From contig DAIEQP010000164.1 in NCBI GenBank assembly GCA_027347805.1, positions 1 through 13,099 of the forward strand: a stretch of 13,099 bases of DNA. The letters are read 5' to 3'. A program made the translations under genes and the position numbers. Shown here piece after piece: positions 7,072 through 13,099 of the stretch. Position 1 is the stretch's first letter, and each line of letters opens with the position of its first letter. The notes beneath the pieces were generated by a model that worked only from the letters and a program-made list of their open reading frames with translations, was not told the DNA's origin and made no database searches. The DNA is from Ignavibacteria bacterium (GTDB lineage: Bacteria; Bacteroidota; Ignavibacteria; Ignavibacteriales; Melioribacteraceae).

Positions 7072-8481
7072 TTATTTTCTTTTGATCGTTGCACCAGTCT
7101 TGCTATCCGCCAGAATTATTCCAAGTGAATTCAATCTGTTCCTGATTTCGTCGCTTAATTTATAATTCTTTTCAAGTTTGAGTGTTTCTCTTAAATCAAC
7201 GAGAAGCTTTAATAAATCCTCTTCCAATGAGGGCTGATTATTTTTTTTCAATTCATCAAAATGAACGATACCCAAAACTTCTTCGGCAGTCTTTTGAAGA
7301 AACGATTTCATCTCAATCAAAGATTTTTTGCTAAGCTTTTCATTCTCATCGATGATTTTATTTGCTGAACGTACAAAATCAAATATTACTGCAACTGCCT
7401 GAGGAGTATTTAAATCGTCGTCCATCACTTTTTCGAATTCGGTTAAAAAGTTTTGGATATTAAATGAGGGGACATTTCCATTTTCATTATCAAGCAAAAG
7501 AAGTTGTTCAATTCTCTCAGCCAGATTTATAATTTTATCAACACCCTTTTGAGCGGAAGTAAGTAACTCATCACTAAAGTTAAGAGGCCCACCGTAATGT
7601 GTCTGAGAAAAAAATAACCTTACTGATTCGGCAGAATGCCTGGCAAGAACGTCCCGGGCGGTAAAAAAATTTCCCAAAGACTTTGAAATTTTTTCATTTT
7701 GAATATTCAGAAAGCCAAAGTGAATCCAGTATTGAACAAACTGTTTTTTAAAAACTCCTTCACTTTGAGCAATTTCATTTTCGTGATGGGGAAAAATCAA
7801 ATCATTTCCTCCCGCATGTATATCTATAGTTTCGCCAAGATGTTTAGTGCTCATAGCTGAACATTCAATATGCCATCCCGGTCTTCCCTTTCCCCATGGA
7901 CTATCCCAGCTTGGTTCACCAGGTTTTGCTTTTTTCCAGAGTGCAAAATCCAAAGGGTTATGTTTTATTTCATTTACATCAACTCTTGCACCGGCTTCAA
8001 GTTCATCTAATTTTTTACCGCTAAGTTTTCCATAGCCAGAAAATTTTTTTACATCATAGAAAACATCACCGTCAACATTATAAGCGCTTCCATTCTTTTC
8101 AAGATCTTTTATTAGTTCTATCATCTCTTGAACATGAAGAGTAGCCTTTGGATATAAATCGGCTTCACGAACTCTTAATTTCTTAATATCTTCAAAGAAA
8201 GCATCCGAATACAAACCGGCAATCTCATCGGCACTTTTATTTGCATCAATTGATTTTTTAATTATCCTATCTTCAATATCAGTCAAGTTCATAACAAATT
8301 TTACCTGATACCCTTTAAACTGAAGGTATCTTCTTAGTATATCCGACATTATAAATGAGCGAGCATTCCCGATGTGGAAATAGTCGTAGACTGTTGGGCC
8401 GCACATATACATCGTTACTTTTGGAGGATTCAGAGGTCTAAATTCTTCTTTTTTTCGGGTTATTGTATTATAAAGCTGCAT
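7072..8481 (-). CDS. cysS: Cysteinyl-tRNA synthetase
   Basis: CysRS charges tRNA-Cys with cysteine in an ATP-dependent two-step reaction in the cytoplasm. This 469-residue protein has the normal bacterial length and every landmark. These are CGPTVYD (27-33), the HIGH-type motif HIGN (36-39), WHIECSAMS (203-211), GGNDLIFPHHENE (224-236) and the KMSKS-type loop KISKS (264-268). The catalytic-site zinc ligands are Cys27, Cys207, His232 and Glu236, all present. The C-terminal helical domain runs from about residue 315 to the end. The ATG at 8481 has AAGGA just upstream and an excellent Bacteroidetes-type promoter about 22 bases away, leaving a leader of only about 15-18 bases. There is thus no room for a T-box or other leader riboswitch. 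It is divergent from the cytochrome gene. Confidence 0.97.
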   Translation of the reverse strand: MQLYNTITRKKEEFRPLNPPKVTMYMCGPTVYDYFHIGNARSFIMSDILRRYLQFKGYQVKFVMNLTDIEDRIIKKSIDANKSADEIAGLYSDAFFEDIKKLRVREADLYPKATLHVQEMIELIKDLEKNGSAYNVDGDVFYDVKKFSGYGKLSGKKLDELEAGARVDVNEIKHNPLDFALWKKAKPGEPSWDSPWGKGRPGWHIECSAMSTKHLGETIDIHAGGNDLIFPHHENEIAQSEGVFKKQFVQYWIHFGFLNIQNEKISKSLGNFFTARDVLARHSAESVRLFFSQTHYGGPLNFSDELLTSAQKGVDKIINLAERIEQLLLLDNENGNVPSFNIQNFLTEFEKVMDDDLNTPQAVAVIFDFVRSANKIIDENEKLSKKSLIEMKSFLQKTAEEVLGIVHFDELKKNNQPSLEEDLLKLLVDLRETLKLEKNYKLSDEIRNRLNSLGIILADSKTGATIKRK

Positions 8482-8502
8482 TTTTATCCTTAAGAGTCAG
8501 TT

Positions 8503-8533
8503 CAAAAATAGCACTAGCTATTTCTTAATTCAA
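8503..8533 (-). promoter_or_regulatory. Bacteroidetes-type promoter of cysS
   Basis: Minus-strand TTG (8533-8531), exactly 20 bases, then TATTTTTG (8510-8503), a perfect TAnnTTTG. Transcription would start near 8497, about 16 bases before the ATG. A 7-bp inverted repeat (AAATAGC 8506-8512, GCTATTT 8517-8523) overlaps the -7 element and could be a regulator site. Confidence 0.65.
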
Positions 8534-8599
8534 CTAAAGAAGAGGCGATTTTATCCGATTATTAATATGAGAATTTTTTATAAAGAACATTTTTAGACT

Positions 8600-8627
8600 T
8601 TGACATCTTTAATAAACTTTTTATATT
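8600..8627 (+). promoter_or_regulatory. Candidate promoter of the multiheme cytochrome gene
   Basis: TTGACA (8600-8605), 16 bases, TATATT (8622-8627) resembles a classical primary-sigma promoter and would start transcription near 8634, leaving a leader of about 85 bases. A competing Bacteroidetes-like element, TAGACTTTG (8594-8602, one base too long and without an upstream TTG), overlaps it. This gene therefore lacks the TTG-N20-TAnnTTTG promoter seen before its neighbours. Confidence 0.4.
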
Positions 8628-8655
8628 AACCCATCAAAAAAAGAATAAAGATGTC
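8602..8655. repeat. 10-bp inverted repeat flanking the cytochrome promoter
   Basis: GACATCTTTA at 8602-8611 is the exact reverse complement of TAAAGATGTC at 8646-8655, with 34 bases between. One arm overlaps the candidate -35 and the other lies just past the predicted start of transcription. The second arm also sits in a 14-bp near-palindrome (TAAAGA-TG-TCTTTA, 8646-8659). This layout suits a paired operator, but in AT-rich DNA it may be chance. Confidence 0.35.
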
Positions 8656-8708
8656 TTTAATCTTTTTATCAAGTTTTCAGCAACATAGAAAAAATAATCT
8701 AATTCATT

Positions 8709-8713
8709 GGAGG
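8709..8713 (+). promoter_or_regulatory. Ribosome-binding site fixing the cytochrome start at 8720
   Basis: GGAGG followed by six bases and ATG at 8720-8722. The earlier in-frame ATG at 8651 has no such site and would put 23 polar residues ahead of a normal signal peptide, so 8720 is the true start. Confidence 0.85.
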
Positions 8714-8719
8714 ATTTAT

Positions 8720-10891
8720 ATGATCCGTAAATTTACAACAATTCTCTTTTCTGTTCTTCTTATAGCTTCCTCTTTATTTGCTCAAACAGCGGTTAAGTTG
8801 AACATTGCTGTGTTTGGTGTTTCACCAAGAGATGCAGCAAAATCTACGACCGACATATATACATATCAATCCACAGGATTGAACAATGTCGGTGTTGGTA
8901 CTCTCAATTATTTTAAAGCAAGTATCAATGGAAAAAAGTTTGTTAGCCCTGTTTATACATTAACCAGAAAACCATCGGCATCGAAAGCTACTATTGGTAC
9001 TATCATCGATAAGCAAAATGATTCTACACAAGTTGTTGCTTTTACACCTGATGTTGTTGGTGCCTACGAAGTTACGGTTACAGATGGCGGATATACTTCT
9101 GTGGTTGTAATGAATGCTGCAAAATTTTTAGGATATACAAATACAATTGTTAATGGCGTTGATACAAAAGTATCATGCAAAACATGCCATGCAAGCAAAG
9201 TCACTTCATTTGAAAAAACAAACCATGCGAGCATGTTTACAAGAGCGATGAATGGAACGCCTGGATTAAGCGGTCCTTCAGATCATTACTCTGTAAACTG
9301 TATTAGCTGCCATACTACTGGTTTTGACAAAAGCGCAACAGCTGTAAATGATGGGTTTGATGATTTTACATTTACATTTCCTACTGTTTTAGCTGCTGGT
9401 GGTTTCGATAAATTAGTTACCCAATTCCCTGATGCAATGAAGAGAGCTAACATTCAATGTGAATCCTGTCATGGGCCTGCTGGAAGTCATCTCGGTGTTA
9501 CAACTGACTTCAGAATACAAGCTAATTTTGATGCCGATGTTTGCGCTTACTGCCATGATTCTGGTACACATCATATTTTCCCAGAGCAGTGGGATGGTTC
9601 GATCCATGCAGGAGCGACATCATATCCAACTGGAGCTGGTAGAGAATCATGTGTACGTTGCCATACTGGTGCAGGTTTTGCACAATTTGCAGATGGTGTC
9701 CCAACTACTGATCCATATTTTGACGTTTCATATTCATCAATTTCATGTGCAGGATGCCACGATCCTCACGATGCTAAAAATGAAAAACAATTAAGAAAAA
9801 TTGATGGTGGAATATTAGTTTATAATTCAACAACAAAAGGCACCGATGAAACTCCGGTTACCGGAGCTGGATTAGGTGCTTTCTGTATCAATTGTCATCA
9901 CGGAAGATCGGAACCAATATCTGCTTTAGCAGCAACAACTATATCTACCCGATTCGGCCCACATTATGGTCCTCAGGGAGATATCATAACAGGAAATAAC
10001 CTTATAGAATTAGGTGGTGTAAAATTAGCCAAGTCAAACCATCTTGGCGCAACTGTTAACGCATGTATCACTTGCCATATGTATACAGGCACTTCAGTTG
10101 TTAATAATCAGGTTATGCAATGGGGCGGTCATTCATTCAGCATGAGCACATTTAAGAAAGATGCAAGCGGAAATTTTGTTATTGGCCCAAATGGAAGACG
10201 AGTTACAGATAAAGACAACATGCAAGCTTGTGCACAGTGCCATGGCAGTACATTTGGTACATCATTTGGCGATGTAAAATTCTTCCTCAATGGTTCGGGC
10301 GATCATGATAATGATGGAGTAGTAGAAGGATTGCAGGATGAAGTTTTTGGTATGATTAAAAAAATTATGACAGAACTTGGAAAAATTCCTGGTGTTACTT
10401 TCAGCGCAGAGTATGGTCAATATGATGCCGCTGGAAAGTTTACCGGATTCCCTGTTCCAACATCGAAATGGACTAAAGATCAATTAAGCGCTTATTGGAA
10501 TGCAAAAGCAGTTCATGATGATAAGAGTATGGGTATTCATAATCCTAAATATATTGTTACTGCTCTTAAAGGCGCTATGGCTTTGTTAGGTATTCCTGTT
10601 GGAATTTCAAAACAAGCTGAAATGCCTTCTACATATGCATTATATCAGAACTATCCTAACCCATTCAATCCAACAACGAATATTAAATTCTCTATTCCAC
10701 AGAGTGGAAATGTAAAATTGGTTGTTTACTATGCAATAGGAAGAGAAGTTGCAACATTAGTAAATAACTTCTTGAATGCCGGATCATACAACTTCGATTT
10801 CAATGCTCGTGGATTAGCATCTGGAGTTTACTTATACAGACTTGAAACAAGTAACTTTGTAAAAGTTAATAAGATGCTGTTGATTAAGTAA
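8720..10891 (+). CDS. Nine-heme c-type cytochrome with T9SS C-terminal sorting domain
   Basis: From the ATG at 8720 the protein has 723 residues. A signal peptide (1-21, cleavage before Gln22) leads into an Ig-like beta domain (about 25-135) and then a heme domain. That domain has nine CXXCH motifs, with first Cys at about 153, 194, 247, 275, 311, 343, 389, 449 and 504. Further His residues, for example in DPHDAK, SNHLG, GGHSF and GIHNPK, could be distal ligands. The segment DHDNDGVVEGLQDE (about 528-541) resembles a calcium-binding EF-hand loop. Residues 638-723 are a type A T9SS sorting domain: YPNPFNPTT, then GREVATL, SGVYLYRL and a Lys-ending strand. Hemes are attached in the periplasm, so the holoprotein would then be moved to the cell surface. 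A role in extracellular electron transfer or respiration is inferred; no catalytic family signature is evident. A strong terminator follows. Confidence 0.92.
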   Translation: MIRKFTTILFSVLLIASSLFAQTAVKLNIAVFGVSPRDAAKSTTDIYTYQSTGLNNVGVGTLNYFKASINGKKFVSPVYTLTRKPSASKATIGTIIDKQNDSTQVVAFTPDVVGAYEVTVTDGGYTSVVVMNAAKFLGYTNTIVNGVDTKVSCKTCHASKVTSFEKTNHASMFTRAMNGTPGLSGPSDHYSVNCISCHTTGFDKSATAVNDGFDDFTFTFPTVLAAGGFDKLVTQFPDAMKRANIQCESCHGPAGSHLGVTTDFRIQANFDADVCAYCHDSGTHHIFPEQWDGSIHAGATSYPTGAGRESCVRCHTGAGFAQFADGVPTTDPYFDVSYSSISCAGCHDPHDAKNEKQLRKIDGGILVYNSTTKGTDETPVTGAGLGAFCINCHHGRSEPISALAATTISTRFGPHYGPQGDIITGNNLIELGGVKLAKSNHLGATVNACITCHMYTGTSVVNNQVMQWGGHSFSMSTFKKDASGNFVIGPNGRRVTDKDNMQACAQCHGSTFGTSFGDVKFFLNGSGDHDNDGVVEGLQDEVFGMIKKIMTELGKIPGVTFSAEYGQYDAAGKFTGFPVPTSKWTKDQLSAYWNAKAVHDDKSMGIHNPKYIVTALKGAMALLGIPVGISKQAEMPSTYALYQNYPNPFNPTTNIKFSIPQSGNVKLVVYYAIGREVATLVNNFLNAGSYNFDFNARGLASGVYLYRLETSNFVKVNKMLLIK

Positions 10892-10903
10892 TTTCGAAAT
10901 TCG

Positions 10904-10932
10904 AAAAAACCCCGCTTAAGCGGGGTTTTTTT
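10904..10932 (+). terminator. Intrinsic terminator after the cytochrome gene
   Basis: CCCCGC (10910-10915), loop TTAA, GCGGGG (10920-10925), followed by seven T and preceded by six A. This is a perfect GC stem 18 bases after the stop codon and also works on the opposite strand. It separates the cytochrome from the FISUMP gene. Confidence 0.95.
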
Positions 10933-10968
10933 ATATGTGTCACATCCTTTTTATGTTAAGTGAGATTT

Positions 10969-11934
10969 ATGAAAAAAGTTTTTTCCCTTTTAGCGGTTCT
11001 TCTATTACCGGCCATTATTTATTCCCAAACCCCTTGCCCAGGAACACCAACAATTGTTTATGAGAATAAAGTTTACAACACTGTTCAAATTGGAGACCAA
11101 TGCTGGTTAAAAGAAAACCTGGATATAGGAACAATGATTTCAAGTTCAGTTGATCAATCCAATAATGGCATTATTGAAAAATACTGTTACGATGATAACA
11201 CAGATAATTGTGTGAAATATGGTGGACTATATACATGGGATGAGGCAATGAAGTATTCTGTAGGTGGAAAAAATACTCAGGGTATATGTCCCAAAGGATG
11301 GCACATTCCATTACTTGAAGATTTCAAAGAACTGCAATCATTTGTAAAAGGTGATGGTGCTGCATTGAAAGATGTTAATCTTGCATCCGGTAGCTTACCC
11401 GCAACAAATTCAAGTGGATTTTCTGCTTTATTATCGGGTGCTAGAGGAGCTATAAGAAGCAATGGAAGTTATTTTAGTCATCTGAAAGTATATGCCCTTT
11501 TATGGAGTTCTACTGAGTATAATGCAAATTATGCTTACGTTATGGATCTTGCATTTAACAACCAGGATATAAATATTTATGGTAATGGCAAACCGGCAGC
11601 ATTTTGTATCCGCTGCATAAAAGGAGAAGGGACAGTTGATGTACAAGAGAACAAAAATGTTCCTCATGAATTTTCATTACAACAAAATTATCCTAATCCT
11701 TTTAACCCGGAAACATCGATAACTTATAATATTCCAAATGCGGCTTTTGTTACTCTTAAAATTTATGACGTTTTGGGAAAAGAATTAATTGTACTCGAAA
11801 ATGAATTTAAACAACCGGGTTATTATGAATATGTATTTGATATGCATGATGATAATCTAAGTTCCGGAGTGTATTTTTATACGCTCACAGCAAATGGATT
11901 TTGTGCGACAAAGAAAATGTTATTCCTAAAATAA
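10969..11934 (+). CDS. FISUMP-domain protein with T9SS C-terminal sorting domain
   Basis: Taking the ATG at 10969 (an in-frame GTG lies three codons earlier at 10960) gives 321 residues beginning MKK with a signal peptide cleaved before Gln20. Residues about 28-217 match the Fibrobacter succinogenes major paralogous (FISUMP) domain. Hallmarks are YNTVQIGDQCWLKENL, YGGLYTWDEAM, CPKGWHIP, a FSALLSGARG segment, LWSSTEY, and a closing FCIRCIK. The multiple Cys residues probably form disulfides. Residues about 237-321 are a T9SS sorting domain (NYPNPFNPET, YDVLGKEL, SGVYFYTL, KKMLFLK). The product is therefore predicted to be secreted or surface-anchored. FISUMP proteins are thought to be surface or adhesive proteins, but their function is not established. 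It lies 77 bases after the cytochrome stop, but with a strong terminator between, so it should have its own promoter, which I cannot identify clearly. Confidence 0.88.
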   Translation: MKKVFSLLAVLLLPAIIYSQTPCPGTPTIVYENKVYNTVQIGDQCWLKENLDIGTMISSSVDQSNNGIIEKYCYDDNTDNCVKYGGLYTWDEAMKYSVGGKNTQGICPKGWHIPLLEDFKELQSFVKGDGAALKDVNLASGSLPATNSSGFSALLSGARGAIRSNGSYFSHLKVYALLWSSTEYNANYAYVMDLAFNNQDINIYGNGKPAAFCIRCIKGEGTVDVQENKNVPHEFSLQQNYPNPFNPETSITYNIPNAAFVTLKIYDVLGKELIVLENEFKQPGYYEYVFDMHDDNLSSGVYFYTLTANGFCATKKMLFLK

Positions 11935-11958
11935 AAAAAATAATCGGTGTGCATTTAT

Positions 11959-11983
11959 AAATCCTGCTTAGGCAGGATTTTTT
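11959..11983 (+). terminator. Intrinsic terminator after the FISUMP gene
   Basis: AAATCCTGC (11959-11967), loop TTAG, GCAGGATTT (11972-11980) form a 9-bp stem that runs into a six-T tract (11978-11983), 25 bases after the stop codon. Confidence 0.9.
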
Positions 11984-12010
11984 ATAACCATTCAAATGAA
12001 TTAGTTTTGA

Positions 12011-12018
12011 TATATTTG
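12011..12018 (+). promoter_or_regulatory. Possible -7 element of the aspartase-like gene
   Basis: TATATTTG is an exact TAnnTTTG and would start transcription near 12024, about 18 bases before the ATG. No TTG lies at the expected distance upstream, so only half of the promoter is seen. Confidence 0.4.
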
Positions 12019-12041
12019 TACATATTAAAATGTAAGTAATC

Positions 12042-13099
12042 ATGAGAAAAGAAAAAGACTCAATCGGAGAATTGGAAATTGCTAAAGAAGTTGTTTATGG
12101 AATTCATTCGCTAAGAAGTAAAAATAATTTCCCGCCAACCGGCGAAAAAGTTAATCCTTATCTGATAAAATCATACTTGTATGTTAAACAGGCATGCGTT
12201 GAAACAAATTATAAGTGTAACCTTATCGATGAGAAAAAGTATCTAGCAATTTGCAGGGCGATTGAATTATTACTGTCTGAAACTGAAAATACAATTTTAG
12301 GAAAGAGTGAGGAAATTTATAATAAAATAATTGTTGATCCATACCAGGGCGGCGCAGGCACTTCTCTGAATATGAATGTTAATGAGATAATAGCGAACAC
12401 AGCGCTCAAATTTTTAGAAGGAAAATTCGGGGAGTATTCCATTCTACATCCTCTTGATGATGTAAATATGAGCCAATCGACCAACGATACTTTTCCTACT
12501 GCGTTGAAAGTAGCTTCAATTTATTTGTTAAGAGATTTACAGGAATCATTTGCTAAACTTCAGAACGCACTTCAAAAAAAGGAAAATGAATTTAGAAACA
12601 TAATAAAGCTTGGCAGAACACAATTCCAGGATGCTGTTCCTATTACGCTTGGACAGGAATTTGGGGCTTATGCACAGGCAATAGGAAGAGACCGATGGCG
12701 TTTATATAATGCCGAAGAAAGACTTCGTTCAGTAAATCTTGGCGGAACCGCTGTCGGGAATTCAATTTCGGCAAAAAGAGATTATGTTTTAAATGTGACA
12801 AGCACATTAAAAAAAATTACGAAACTTCCGATTGCAAAAGCCGAAGATCTTATTGATGCAACTCAGAATCTTGATGCGTTTGTTGAAGTGCATGGGATAG
12901 TAAAATCCGGCGCAACAACTATTATTAAAATGTGTAACGACTTACGCTTTTTATCAAGCGGCCCGGGGGGAGGAATTGGTGAAATAAATTTACCAGCGAT
13001 GCAGGCAGGTTCCAGCATAATGCCCGGGAAAATAAATCCTGTAATTCTGGAAAACTCAATTCAAATTTACGAGCTGGTAAAAGGCCATGATGTAATTAT
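12042..13099 (+). CDS. aspA: Aspartate ammonia-lyase-like enzyme, C-terminus cut by window edge
   Basis: The frame opens at ATG 12042 and is uninterrupted for 352 codons to the edge; a full enzyme would be about 460-480 residues. It belongs to the fumarase/aspartase superfamily. Present are QGGAGTSLNMN (102-112), HPLDDVNMSQSTND (136-149), LGRTQFQDAVPITLGQEF (190-207), and the mobile catalytic loop AGSSIMPGKINPV (322-334) containing the general-base serine. Aspartase reversibly splits L-aspartate into fumarate and ammonia in the cytosol. QDAVPITLGQEF, YGIHSLR near the N-terminus and the NPVILE ending favour aspartase over class II fumarase, whose loop normally continues NPTQ. SQSTNDTFPTA, however, is fumarase-like. 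The ribosome-binding site is weak. Superfamily certain, substrate probable. Confidence 0.87.
   Translation, partial: MRKEKDSIGELEIAKEVVYGIHSLRSKNNFPPTGEKVNPYLIKSYLYVKQACVETNYKCNLIDEKKYLAICRAIELLLSETENTILGKSEEIYNKIIVDPYQGGAGTSLNMNVNEIIANTALKFLEGKFGEYSILHPLDDVNMSQSTNDTFPTALKVASIYLLRDLQESFAKLQNALQKKENEFRNIIKLGRTQFQDAVPITLGQEFGAYAQAIGRDRWRLYNAEERLRSVNLGGTAVGNSISAKRDYVLNVTSTLKKITKLPIAKAEDLIDATQNLDAFVEVHGIVKSGATTIIKMCNDLRFLSSGPGGGIGEINLPAMQAGSSIMPGKINPVILENSIQIYELVKGHDVI

Noticed and set aside
8482..8533. T-box or other leader riboswitch before cysS, suggested by the AAATAGC/GCTATTT hairpin
   Set aside because: The hairpin lies across the -7 promoter element and the expected leader is only about 16 bases, too short for a riboswitch.
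8651..8719. Earlier in-frame ATG extending the cytochrome by 23 residues
   Set aside because: It has no ribosome-binding site, would place polar residues before a normal signal peptide, and GGAGG is correctly spaced for the ATG at 8720.
9459..9794. Open frame of 111 codons in another frame within the cytochrome gene
   Set aside because: It lies entirely inside a gene with nine heme motifs in the main frame and has no domain or start signal of its own.
10892..10903. Near-palindrome made of two TTCGAA units just before the terminator
   Set aside because: It is short, AT-rich and directly beside a strong terminator; there is no independent sign of function.

Overview
The window reads as ordinary chromosomal DNA from an AT-rich member of the Bacteroidota/Chlorobiota/Ignavibacteriota (FCB) group, most likely an Ignavibacteria-type bacterium. 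Three things point there. Two proteins end in type IX secretion (T9SS) C-terminal sorting domains of the YPNPFNP type, which is very common in Ignavibacteria. Exported proteins have signal peptides cleaved before Gln. Several genes are preceded by the Bacteroidetes-style promoter TTG-N20-TAnnTTTG rather than a classical -35/-10 pair. The lineage call is an inference from these features, not a database match.

Layout. Bases 1-1622 (minus) hold the N-terminal 540 residues of a TPR-repeat lipoprotein that runs off the left edge. It is divergent from an orphan ATP-grasp enzyme (1730-2629, plus). That gene meets the ribosome-assembly GTPase rsgA (minus) tail to tail with interlocked stop codons. 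Reading the minus strand from 8481 down to 2626, the genes are cysS, an outer-membrane beta-barrel-like protein, a Tyr-rich and Arg/Ser/Gly-rich lipoprotein, a FadL/OMPP1-type barrel, and rsgA. The right part is on the plus strand: a nine-heme c-type cytochrome with a T9SS sorting domain (8720-10891), a strong terminator, a FISUMP-domain protein also with a T9SS sorting domain (10969-11934), a second terminator, and the first 352 codons of an aspartate ammonia-lyase-like gene cut by the right edge.

How the genes fit together. The housekeeping genes (cysS, rsgA, aspA-like) are interleaved with cell-envelope genes: lipoproteins, barrels and T9SS cargo. The most interesting gene is the cytochrome: nine CXXCH motifs plus a T9SS tail imply heme loading in the periplasm followed by display on the cell surface, a plausible part of extracellular electron transfer. 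The second point of interest is rsgA. Its promoter and ribosome-binding site seem to exclude the upstream TTG start and point to a rare AUU start codon.

I see no tRNA, rRNA, CRISPR array, insertion sequence or phage gene. No stretch longer than 300 bases lacks a gene; the longest gap (8482-8719, 238 bases) is the divergent promoter region between cysS and the cytochrome.
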